Shown here: in pieces, positions 1 through 5,860 of the stretch | How the letters are laid out: every line of letters starts with the position of its first letter | How positions within the stretch are numbered: the first letter of the stretch is position 1 | NCBI GenBank assembly: GCA_938029995.1 | Contig: CALHGI010000442.1 | Location: 1 to 6,706, forward strand | Length of the DNA stretch: 6,706 nucleotides | Source: an uncultured cyanobacterium | GTDB taxonomy: Bacteria; Cyanobacteriota; Cyanobacteriia; Phormidesmidales; Phormidesmidaceae | Reading direction: 5' to 3' | Position numbers and translations under genes: made by a program | Notes under the pieces: generated by a model | Seen by the model: only the letters and a program-made list of their open reading frames with translations | What the model was told of the DNA's origin: nothing | Database searches by the model: none

Positions 1-114
1 TCCTCGGAAGATGCCTATGGACAAATCAAAAAGCTGTGGAAATCGCTGAAATCCTCAAAAAAGAGTTTGTTAGATCAGTCCAGCAGCCAAGGGAAAGGCC
101 CTAAAAAGTCTTAA
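1..114 (+). CDS. 3' end of an unidentified gene (partial, left edge)
   Basis: Frame 1 is open from the window edge to a TAA at 112-114 and gives 37 residues. The tail is very hydrophilic, rich in Lys and Ser (for example QIKKLWKSLKSSKKS), with no recognisable motif, as in a disordered C-terminus. Frame 3 is also open from the edge, to a TAA at about 102-104, giving a shorter peptide (AVEIAEILKKEF...). Frame 1 is preferred because it is longer, has somewhat higher third-position GC, and stops immediately before the repeat array. Function cannot be assigned from this fragment. The sequence to the left would settle frame and identity. Confidence 0.4.
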   Translation, partial: SSEDAYGQIKKLWKSLKSSKKSLLDQSSSQGKGPKKS

Positions 115-116
115 CT

Positions 117-160
117 CCGATGGCACCTCATTGGCAAAGTGCGATCTCGGTACTCGCACC
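117..160. repeat. Probable decayed sixth copy of the 44-bp unit
   Basis: The 44 bases before unit 1 resemble the repeat if small gaps are allowed. An ATGG box is followed by CTCATTGGCAAAGTGCGA, which lines up with the CTACTGGCTAAAATGCGA stretch of unit 1. The right part (ATCTCGGTACTCGCACC) has drifted. The match is by eye and could be chance; a gapped alignment against a unit consensus would decide. Confidence 0.4.
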
Positions 161-380
161 ATAGGGGCCGTCTACTGGCTAAAATGCGACCGCACCAGAT
201 GAATAATGGGGCCGTCTACTGGCTAAAGTGAGAACTCACTGCCCGAATAATGGGGCCATCTACTAGCTAAAATTCGACCGCACTGCCCGAATAATAGGAC
301 CGTCCAATAGCTCAAATGCGACCGCACCAGCTGAATAATGGGGTCATCTACTGGCTAAAATGAGCGCGCACTGCCTGCAC
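161..380. repeat. Five tandem copies of a 44-bp unit ending inside wecB
   Basis: The units are 161-204, 205-248, 249-292, 293-336 and 337-380. The period is exactly 44 bp, seen from the GGGGCC-type box that recurs at 164, 208, 252, 296 and 340. By hand alignment, units 1 and 2 share 33 of 44 bases and units 2 and 3 share 37 of 44; unit 4 is the most diverged (AGGACC box). Common blocks are GGGGCC, TCTACTGGCTAAAA and CGACCGCAC. Unit 5 overlaps the minus-strand wecB gene and contains its stop codon at 348-350. Units 1-3 keep the same TAG at the same place and the preceding codons for a V-x-S-x-F-S tail. There are no unique spacers, so this is not CRISPR. The array fills the gap between the left-edge gene and wecB. 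Confidence 0.9.
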
Positions 381-1463
381 AATGCGTTGTGAGGCTTGAC
401 CATCGCCAAAGGGGTTAATGGCCCGGGCCATGGCATCGTAAGCAGCCGGATCGCCCAGGAGCTTGGTCGCCTCAGCGGTAATCACCGTCGGGTCAGTCCC
501 CACCAGCTTGGCGGTTCCCGCTTCCGTCGCCTCTGGTCGCTCCGTCGTTTCCCTTAGCACCAGCACCGGCTTACCCAAGCCCGGAGCCTCTTCCTGCAAT
601 CCACCTGAATCGGTCAACAGCAAATAGCAGCGCCCCATGGCCCCCACCAGCTGACCATAATCCAGGGGCTCCACCAAAAATGTCCGAGGATGGGATTCTA
701 GGGCAGCCTTAAGGGGTTCTCGAACCGTGGGGTTGCGATGCAGCGGCAACAGTAATGCCACATCCTCAAACCTTTCTAAAATCTGCAAAAACCCCTGGGC
801 AATACCCTGGAGCGGCTCCCCCCAGTTCTCCCGACGATGTACCGTCGATAAAATCACCCGATGCTGGTCCCAGTCCAGCCCTGGCACATCACATACCGGC
901 ACCTTAGAAGCCACCGTTTGCAAGGCATCGATGACCGTATTACCTGTTTTAAGCACCGTCCCACTCACCCCAGAAGCAGCCAGGTTAGCCACGGACCGAT
1001 CGGTGGGGGGAAAATGCAGGGTGGTGATTTGAGACACCAACCGCCGATTGGCCTCTTCAGGAAAGGGGTCCAAAATATTATCCGTGCGCAGTCCAGCCTC
1101 CACATGCCCCACGGGAATTTTTTGATAAAACGCCGCGAGGGCGGCGGCAAAGGCCGTGGTGGTATCTCCTTGAACCAGAACGATGTGTGGCTCTAGCTCC
1201 GCAAACAGGGTCTGGAGGCCCTGGAGACTGCGGCAGGTAATATCCGACAAGGTTTGCTTGGGCTGCATGATATTCAGATCGCGATCAGCCTGAATTTCAA
1301 ACAGCTGCATCACCTGATCCACCATCTCCCGATGTTGCCCTGTGAGCACGACCTGGGTTTCAAAGCCGGATGTTTGCTGAAACTGTTTAATCACCGGAGC
1401 CAATTTAATGGCCTCGGGACGTGTCCCTAGGGTGATGCATACACGAATAGGAGATGGAGTCAT
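348..1463 (-). CDS. wecB: UDP-N-acetylglucosamine 2-epimerase, non-hydrolysing
   Basis: This 371-residue cytoplasmic enzyme interconverts UDP-GlcNAc and UDP-ManNAc, supplying ManNAc-type sugars for surface polysaccharide. The length is normal for the family. The two Rossmann-like halves of the GT-B fold carry the expected motifs: GTRPEAIK (13-20), TGQH (41-44), QGDTTT (98-103), HVEAGLRT (120-127), PFPEEANRR (133-141), TVHRREN (207-213), DSGGLQEEAP (285-294) and RETTERPEA (304-312). By family comparison D100, E122, E136 and H209 are the active-site residues, and all are present, so the enzyme should be active. The ATG (complement of 1461-1463) puts the usual MxxxPIRVCITLGTRPEAIK start in place; no Shine-Dalgarno is visible. 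The gene is alone on the minus strand, with no other polysaccharide genes in view. The last ten codons and the TAG lie in the 44-bp tandem repeat. Family assignment is secure; the exact surface polymer served is unknown. Confidence 0.96.
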   Translation of the reverse strand: MTPSPIRVCITLGTRPEAIKLAPVIKQFQQTSGFETQVVLTGQHREMVDQVMQLFEIQADRDLNIMQPKQTLSDITCRSLQGLQTLFAELEPHIVLVQGDTTTAFAAALAAFYQKIPVGHVEAGLRTDNILDPFPEEANRRLVSQITTLHFPPTDRSVANLAASGVSGTVLKTGNTVIDALQTVASKVPVCDVPGLDWDQHRVILSTVHRRENWGEPLQGIAQGFLQILERFEDVALLLPLHRNPTVREPLKAALESHPRTFLVEPLDYGQLVGAMGRCYLLLTDSGGLQEEAPGLGKPVLVLRETTERPEATEAGTAKLVGTDPTVITAEATKLLGDPAAYDAMARAINPFGDGQASQRIVQAVRAHFSQ

Positions 1464-1504
1464 GGAAAATCAAAACGGATGGATCAAACGGCTGGAAAGG
1501 GTGG

Positions 1505-1530
1505 CTGGAGAGGGCAGCTGGAGAGGGCAG
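1505..1530. repeat. Perfect 13-bp tandem duplication in the divergent spacer
   Basis: CTGGAGAGGGCAG occurs at 1505-1517 and again, head to tail, at 1518-1530, followed by CT. A related GGCTGGAAAGGG lies just to the left at about 1490-1501. It sits 42-67 bp upstream of the wecB ATG, in its probable leader or promoter zone, and about 110 bp upstream of crr6. It could be a doubled regulator site or simple slippage; nothing in the sequence decides. Confidence 0.6.
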
Positions 1531-1641
1531 CTAGGTGCTGTCTATCGTCACCGGCAGAATTGAAGCCAGGACGCATCAACATTGCCCCTAGTAAAGTCTT
1601 CCACAGCAAGGCACACTGTTAGTCTGTTTCATCTGCTTGCA

Positions 1642-2106
1642 ATGTCTCAATCCATTGTTGTCGGAGCTAAACACCTCCAGACCCTAGATCTGACAGTGGC
1701 CCACACGGCCCTGGGGCAGGTTGACTGGCACCAAGGCGACCTCAAACTAACGTTTGACATTGACTATCCCCGCGAGGCCAACGACCCTCGGGAACTGTCT
1801 GAAGTGCCTGAGGTGCGACTATGGTTTCTTCGTCTGGATAGCTATTATCCTTGGCTACCGCTCTTTTTAGATGTGGAGTCCGGTGATTTAGGACGCTATG
1901 CCGCCATGTTGGTGCCCCACCAGTTCAGCCCATTAGATGGCATTCGTTATAACCCGGAAGCCCTAGAGATTTTTGTGATGGGGAAGGTGTTTACCATTGC
2001 CCGATGGCTGAAAGACGGGCAGATTGATGGGATTGAAAAACTGAAGCTGATGGTGCGCACCCTGGGCTATGAATTAGACGATGGCCTATTTGAGCTTTTG
2101 AGCTAA
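1642..2106 (+). CDS. crr6: CRR6-family NDH-1 (NdhI) maturation factor
   Basis: With the ATG at 1642 this is a 154-residue soluble protein of the CRR6/DUF1817 family. In chloroplasts and cyanobacteria CRR6 helps build the NDH-1 hydrophilic arm by aiding NdhI, so it supports cyclic electron flow and respiration. The recognisable core is FDIDYPRE, DPRELSEVPEVRLWFLRLD and YPWLPLFLD (residues 38-77), then MLVPHQF and IRYNPEALEIFVM (89-113) and LGYELDD near the end (141-147). The reading frame is open further left to a TTG at 1582. The 20 extra residues look unlike the family, and the ATG at 1642 gives the usual length, so 1642 is chosen. No Shine-Dalgarno is seen, as is common in cyanobacteria. 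It is divergent from wecB and separated from the next gene by 162 bp, so it is probably its own unit. Symbol follows the plant name; cyanobacterial genomes often leave it unnamed. Confidence 0.88.
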   Translation: MSQSIVVGAKHLQTLDLTVAHTALGQVDWHQGDLKLTFDIDYPREANDPRELSEVPEVRLWFLRLDSYYPWLPLFLDVESGDLGRYAAMLVPHQFSPLDGIRYNPEALEIFVMGKVFTIARWLKDGQIDGIEKLKLMVRTLGYELDDGLFELLS

Positions 2107-2162
2107 ATCAATTGAGCGTTTTAAGTAAGCATTTGGGCTGAACCGATCCCCGATAGATTGCT

Positions 2163-2172
2163 TCGGGCCCGA
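2163..2172. promoter_or_regulatory. Perfect 10-bp palindrome, possible operator
   Basis: TCGGGCCCGA is a perfect inverted repeat in the 162-bp spacer between crr6 and the CofE-like gene, just downstream of a weak TTGCTT (2158-2163). It has no T-run after it, so it does not look like a terminator. It may be a protein-binding site or a chance GC-rich palindrome. Confidence 0.2.
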
Positions 2173-2230
2173 GAGTACGATACAAATCTTACGGATGTGT
2201 CAATAAACGGGTGTTGTTGATCTCCACCGA

Positions 2231-2236
2231 TACACT
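2231..2236 (+). promoter_or_regulatory. Possible -10 element for the CofE-like gene
   Basis: TACACT matches four of six bases of the TATAAT consensus and would place transcription start near 2243, a leader of about 26 nt. No convincing -35 lies 16-18 bp upstream, so it would resemble cyanobacterial promoters that lack a -35 and rely on an activator. An alternative pair is TTGCTT (2158-2163) with TACAAA (2181-2186), spacing 17 bp, also weak. Confidence 0.28.
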
Positions 2237-2252
2237 ATCCATTTACATGGCA

Positions 2253-2258
2253 GAGGAG
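2253..2258 (+). promoter_or_regulatory. Shine-Dalgarno site of the CofE-like gene
   Basis: GAGGAG complements the 16S 3' end and lies 10 nt before the ATG at 2269. It is the only clear Shine-Dalgarno I see among the genes here, and it supports the 2269 start over an out-of-frame ATG at 2247. Confidence 0.65.
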
Positions 2259-2268
2259 TACCGCTTTA

Positions 2269-3441
2269 ATGGCAGGGATTTTGGGCACACTGGTAATTCT
2301 ACTGATATTACTGGCACTGGCGGTTTGGCTGCTAATTGAACGGCAATATCAGGGTCGCCCGGGCAATCGGCTGGAGCTAGAGTCTGGCAAATGGGCGATC
2401 ACCACCCGTGACCCCCAGCACTATGTGATTGAGGGGGAGCCCGCCCTGGTGAACCTCACCCGCACCTTGGAAATTATGGTGCCGGAAATTTCTGTGGAAG
2501 CTGAACTGCTTTCGGGGGCGAGCGTGGACGACATCACGATCACCACCCACCTGGTGTCTAACCACGAAGATGCTCCGGCTAGGCCCGATAATTACTGGTT
2601 TGCCTACATTGTTAAAACAGCTCAATCCACCGGCCTCAAGGTAACGGTGGATATTAAGGGCCCTGACTTGTCTAAGCTAAAGGCCCTGTGGGTGAAGGTT
2701 CATTACCTCACCTATGGTCCAGAAGGCCGCATTCCCAAACAGGGCAATGTGGTGGTCCCCCTCAAATTTCCTGACCCTAACGCGCCTCAAAACTGGCGTT
2801 CCACCCCCAGGGCCGAGGTATTACCCATTCCCACCCATCTGCTGGGTCCCCTCGATAGCCCCATCGATACGGTGAAGCGCTATGTGGAACCCTATGCCAA
2901 ACCAGGGGATATTGTCACCATTGGGGAAACCCCCGTGGCCATTATGCAGGGCCGCTGGCGACACCCCAGCGACATTAAGCCGGGCTGGGTGGCCACGCGC
3001 ATTTGCTATTTCTTTATGCCCACCTCCAGTTTGGCGACGGCCTGCGGCATGCAGACCCTGGTGGACTTGGTGGGTCCCACACGGGTGGTCTATGCCTTTG
3101 TGGTGGGTGCGATCGCAAAGAAATTCCTCGGTCGTCCCGGCATGTTCTATGAACTGGCAGGCGATCAGGCCCGTCTAATTGACGATGTCACAGGCACCCT
3201 GCCCCCCTATGATCAATTCATCGTCCTTGGCCCCCAAAACCCCGACCAAATTGTCCAAGACATTTACGATGCCACCGGCCTGAAAGCCGCCATTGTGGAC
3301 GTCAATGATTTGAAAGCGGTTAAGATATTAGCAGCGACATCGGGCACTGACGTAGACTTAGTGACAAGTGCGCTCCTTGATAATCCAGCAGGCAACGCCG
3401 ATGAACAGACCCCCGTGGTCCTCATTCATCCGAAATCCTAG
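2269..3441 (+). CDS. Membrane-anchored CofE-like (F420-0:glutamyl ligase family) protein
   Basis: A 390-residue protein in three parts. Residues 3-24 form one uncharged membrane helix (GILGTLVILLILLALAVWLL). Residues about 30-175 are a beta-rich region without a known motif. Residues about 182-390 resemble the CofE/F420-0:gamma-glutamyl ligase domain, best seen at LPIPTHLLGP (185-194), KPGDIVTIGETPVAIMQGR (211-229) and the C-terminal VDVNDLKAVKILAATSG (343-359). Classical CofE adds glutamates to F420-0 using GTP. Cyanobacteria generally make at most the F0 chromophore of photolyase, which carries no glutamate tail, so the true substrate is open and may be another carboxylate-amine coupling. 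Arg-rich residues right after the helix (ERQYQGRPGNR) suggest the bulk of the protein stays on the cytoplasmic side. It heads a probable operon, 23 bp before the GNAT-like gene. Family call is fairly sure; function is not. Confidence 0.75.
   Translation: MAGILGTLVILLILLALAVWLLIERQYQGRPGNRLELESGKWAITTRDPQHYVIEGEPALVNLTRTLEIMVPEISVEAELLSGASVDDITITTHLVSNHEDAPARPDNYWFAYIVKTAQSTGLKVTVDIKGPDLSKLKALWVKVHYLTYGPEGRIPKQGNVVVPLKFPDPNAPQNWRSTPRAEVLPIPTHLLGPLDSPIDTVKRYVEPYAKPGDIVTIGETPVAIMQGRWRHPSDIKPGWVATRICYFFMPTSSLATACGMQTLVDLVGPTRVVYAFVVGAIAKKFLGRPGMFYELAGDQARLIDDVTGTLPPYDQFIVLGPQNPDQIVQDIYDATGLKAAIVDVNDLKAVKILAATSGTDVDLVTSALLDNPAGNADEQTPVVLIHPKS
3109..3116. repeat. HIP1 octamer
   Basis: GCGATCGC, the highly iterated palindrome of many cyanobacterial genomes, lies inside the CofE-like gene. 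It supports a cyanobacterial origin; no local function is implied. Confidence 0.85.
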
Positions 3442-3464
3442 GGATTCTTACATATTTCGGTCCT

Positions 3465-4637
3465 ATGACACCCGTTCCTCCCTCTGACCCCATTGCGGTC
3501 CGTCCCGTACATTTTCGTGACTCAGAAAAGCTGATGCCTGACGGGGGCTCAGAGGTAGTGACCTGCGGTTCATTTACCAAGCATCAGCCATTGCCAGAGG
3601 CAGGACGCGTCCTTAGGTCATTGTCCCTACAGCGCCTATCGCGGTTGGTCAATCCGCTGCAGTCCAAGGAAATCACCTTTGCGGCGGGGCGCAAGCACAC
3701 TACCCACGGCGTCATTCAAGTTTCCCCCTTCAACTCCACCCGCAGCACCTGGCGCGTTGATCGGGTGATGGTGAATGCCCTGGCTGACCAAAATCTCCCC
3801 CTCAACCTAGACCTGGGTAGCCTGCTGCTGCGCCACTGCTTTGAAAATATTGTCGAAGCCCACACCTGGATCAGTGAAACCAGCGTCCACGACAAATTTG
3901 GCTTGGCCCTATATCGCCAAAATGGCTTCCAGCCTTTGGCCTATGTGACCTACTGGTCCATCGACGCTGATGAGATCGCCAGCCTAGCTGAGCACGAACC
4001 AGATTTACCCAACCTGTTACCCGTCAGTAATGCCGATGCCCAGCTGATCTACCACTTAGAAACGGCATCCATGCCACCGCAGCTGCGGCAGGTGTTCGAT
4101 CACCAAATTCAGGACTTTCGCCAGCGCCCCATGGCCGATGTGCGGTCCCAGGCTCGACGTTGGCTAGGCCAGACAGAGTCGGTATCGGCCTACGTGTTTG
4201 AGCCCCAGCGCAAGGTGGCCATCGGTTACTTTAGTCTCCGCCTAGGGAAGACGGCGGATCAGCCCAACCGGGCAAAGCTGACGGTCCATCCGGCCTATAC
4301 CTGGCTATATCCAGAGCTGATGACCCAAATGGCCCAGGTGATCAGCGGTTCCCCCAACCAAACATTGCAGCTGGCGTCCCTGGACTATCAACCCGAACGG
4401 GAAAGCTATCTACGGGAAATAAATGCCACCGAAGTGGAACATACCGTGATGATGTCCCGCTCCGTATGGCACAAGGTGCGTGAAACTAAATCCGTCTCCA
4501 TTGAGGGATTGCAGGATGTTTTGCAGGGGCTACAGCCCTCCGGCAAAGCCATCCCCAGTCGGTTCTTTTGGGATGCCACTAACCCTGGGTTAAGACATCC
4601 GACGGGGGATGATTCCTCCAGCGGGACGGCCAGTTAA
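3465..4637 (+). CDS. Two-domain GNAT-like acetyltransferase, substrate unknown
   Basis: A 390-residue soluble protein of a cyanobacterial GNAT-like family. The first GNAT fold starts with AVRPVHFRDSEKL (11-23), typical of the first strand. Later come WRVDRVMV (96-103), LGSLLLRHCFE (117-127) at the acetyl-CoA motif A position, and GLALYRQNGFQPLAY (146-160), the classic motif B ending. The family's R/Q-x-x-G-x-G/A phosphate-binding loop is not intact here (NLDLGS), so activity is uncertain. A conserved linker contains LPNLLPVSNADAQLIYHLE (181-199). Residues about 239-335 look like a second, degenerate GNAT fold (AYVFEPQRKVAIGYFSL, LTVHPAYTWLYPELM, then SRSVWHKVRE). The last 20 or so residues are Ser/Gly/Thr-rich and probably disordered. 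The ATG lies 23 bp after the CofE-like stop, without a Shine-Dalgarno; ruvX follows after 11 bp, so co-transcription is likely. The acetyl acceptor is unknown. Confidence 0.72.
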   Translation: MTPVPPSDPIAVRPVHFRDSEKLMPDGGSEVVTCGSFTKHQPLPEAGRVLRSLSLQRLSRLVNPLQSKEITFAAGRKHTTHGVIQVSPFNSTRSTWRVDRVMVNALADQNLPLNLDLGSLLLRHCFENIVEAHTWISETSVHDKFGLALYRQNGFQPLAYVTYWSIDADEIASLAEHEPDLPNLLPVSNADAQLIYHLETASMPPQLRQVFDHQIQDFRQRPMADVRSQARRWLGQTESVSAYVFEPQRKVAIGYFSLRLGKTADQPNRAKLTVHPAYTWLYPELMTQMAQVISGSPNQTLQLASLDYQPERESYLREINATEVEHTVMMSRSVWHKVRETKSVSIEGLQDVLQGLQPSGKAIPSRFFWDATNPGLRHPTGDDSSSGTAS

Positions 4638-4648
4638 AGTACCTAGCC

Positions 4649-5065
4649 ATGATTTCTGCCCTAGGTTTAGATATTGGCAGTAAGCGCATTGGCGTGGCGG
4701 GGTGCGATCGCACCGGCCTCATTGCCACCGGCCTCACCACCATCGACAACAAATCCTTTGTTTACGTCACTGAGCAACTGAGCCGCATTGCCCACCAGCG
4801 AGAAGCCACACTCCTGGTGGTAGGGTTGCCCTACACCATGGATGGCAACCTAGGGCACCAGGCCCGTCGGGTCCAAAAGTTTACTAAGCGATTGGCCAAG
4901 GCCCTTAGCCTACCCGTCACCTACGTGGATGAACGCCTAACCTCCGTGGAAGCAAAACAGCAACTTCACGCCGAACGTCGCCCCACCGATAAGGATAAGG
5001 GGCTAATTGACCGTCGAGCGGCTGCTATTATTTTGCAACAGTGGTTAGATCGCCCACGGGCTTGA
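4649..5065 (+). CDS. ruvX: RuvX/YqgF-family RNase H-fold nuclease
   Basis: A 138-residue protein of normal length for the YqgF family: Holliday-junction resolvase-like nucleases, also implicated in 16S rRNA 5'-end processing. The fold's three acidic positions are visible: D8 in LGLDIGSKRIGVA (5-17), E95 in YVDERLTS (92-99) and D121 in GLIDRRAAA (118-126). VVGLPYTMDG (57-66) corresponds to the conserved VGLPxxMDG segment, followed by the helix QARRVQKFTKRLA. All the family hallmarks are intact, so the protein should be functional. The ATG follows the GNAT stop by only 11 bp, so it is probably translated from the same message. An 81-bp gap leads to the DUF3727 gene. Whether its main task is DNA or rRNA processing in this organism cannot be read from sequence. 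Confidence 0.95.
   Translation: MISALGLDIGSKRIGVAGCDRTGLIATGLTTIDNKSFVYVTEQLSRIAHQREATLLVVGLPYTMDGNLGHQARRVQKFTKRLAKALSLPVTYVDERLTSVEAKQQLHAERRPTDKDKGLIDRRAAAIILQQWLDRPRA
4701..4714. repeat. HIP1 octamer in a 14-bp palindrome
   Basis: GCGATCGC at 4704-4711 lies within the longer perfect palindrome GGTGCGATCGCACC inside ruvX. It is the second HIP1 site in the window. Near-matches such as GTGATCGC (about 5761-5768) were not counted. Confidence 0.85.
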
Positions 5066-5146
5066 CCATCCTCCCCAGCGTTTGCCAAACCGCTACAGGG
5101 CTCACCCCTCCAATCTTCAGGGCATCAGCCCCGTGACATACAACGA

Positions 5147-5716
5147 ATGCCGAATCTAAACCAAAACTCCGATCAGTCCCCTGACTTTCAAGCTGGCCAA
5201 CCAATCGTCACCCTCACCGATGACCTGGGTCATACCTTGGCCTGCTACGTCGAAAAAAGTATCACCCTCAGCAACTCAAGCCTAGAATATTTGCTGCTCC
5301 TCCCCGCCTCTGCCCCGATTGAAATTTTCAGCTGGCAGGACGACGATGATACCTTGGCAGACATTGAAGATCAGCTAATAGATCCACTATTTCCCAGTGC
5401 CCGTGCGGTTTTAGCAGAATTAGACTTGACCTTACACCGCAGTGCTTATACGCTTACAGCCGTAGGTGATATCCCTGATGCTGACGACGATAGTTGTTTT
5501 GCCCTAGAGGTAGACGACGAAGGAGCCACGGACAATTTTCAAATGCTGGCCCAGTTTTATCATTGCGAACAACGCTACGTTGCTTGCACCCCCCTAGAGC
5601 CCCTACTATTTTTTGCCTATCGAGCTGATTCTGACACAGTAGCCCTACTGTCCCCTGAAGAGTTCGAACGGCTACAACCTCAAATTGAAGATCAACTGTT
5701 TGAGGGACTGGATTAA
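5147..5716 (+). CDS. DUF3727 protein (DUF1292-like), between ruvX and mltG
   Basis: A 189-residue, strongly acidic, soluble protein of the cyanobacterial DUF3727 family; no biochemical function is known to me. The first 18 residues are polar and probably disordered. Residues 20-70 (IVTLTDDLGHTLACYVE, then YLLLLPASAPIEIFSWQDDD) resemble the small DUF1292 proteins of Firmicutes. After a linker (ARAVLAELDLTLHRSAYTLT, 85-104), residues 117-180 show a similar pattern (CFALEVDDEG, RYVACTPLEPLLFFAYR) and end in LLSPEEFERLQPQIEDQL. This looks like an internal duplication. The ATG at 5147 has no Shine-Dalgarno. It lies 81 bp after ruvX and 144 bp before mltG on the same strand; the ruvX - DUF1292 - mltG order also exists in Firmicutes. 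Family membership is fairly sure from the motifs and context; the role is unknown. Confidence 0.82.
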   Translation: MPNLNQNSDQSPDFQAGQPIVTLTDDLGHTLACYVEKSITLSNSSLEYLLLLPASAPIEIFSWQDDDDTLADIEDQLIDPLFPSARAVLAELDLTLHRSAYTLTAVGDIPDADDDSCFALEVDDEGATDNFQMLAQFYHCEQRYVACTPLEPLLFFAYRADSDTVALLSPEEFERLQPQIEDQLFEGLD

Positions 5717-5860
5717 TGCTGGCATTTTAATTCTGCAATTTCATTCCACCATAGGGGCAGGTGATCGCTCAGCCGAGGCTAACACCCACTAACGAATTAC
5801 CAGTGGATGCGTTACCCAGCGCTCCAACTACTCTTCATCCAAGTTTTGCCTAAACGAACT
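5717..5860. other. 144-bp spacer before mltG, no clear signal
   Basis: No open frame, convincing promoter or rho-independent terminator is seen. A CCACT/AGTGG inverted pair with an 11-nt loop (about 5786-5810) has no following T-run. The spacer is long enough for a separate mltG promoter. Confidence 0.4.

Noticed and set aside
161..380. Repeat array as a CRISPR locus
   Set aside because: Units abut with no unique spacers, they diverge from each other, and no cas gene is present.
727..1196. Plus-strand open frames opposite wecB (727-1032, 861-1196) and a second minus-strand frame (965-1150)
   Set aside because: They lie wholly inside wecB, whose every motif is intact; their products are Cys/Arg/Pro-rich and resemble no family.
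1582..1641. Upstream TTG start adding 20 residues to CRR6
   Set aside because: The extension is unlike the family, and the ATG at 1642 gives the normal length.
2090..2117. Three TTGAGC copies around the crr6 stop codon (2090, 2098, 2112)
   Set aside because: The hexamer is short, irregularly spaced and partly coding; most likely chance.
2377..3178. Open frames inside the CofE-like gene (2377-2625 minus, 2882-3178 plus)
   Set aside because: Out-of-frame shadows of a well-supported gene, without family features.
5786..5810. CCACT/AGTGG inverted pair as a terminator before mltG
   Set aside because: Only five pairs, an 11-nt loop and no T-run after it.
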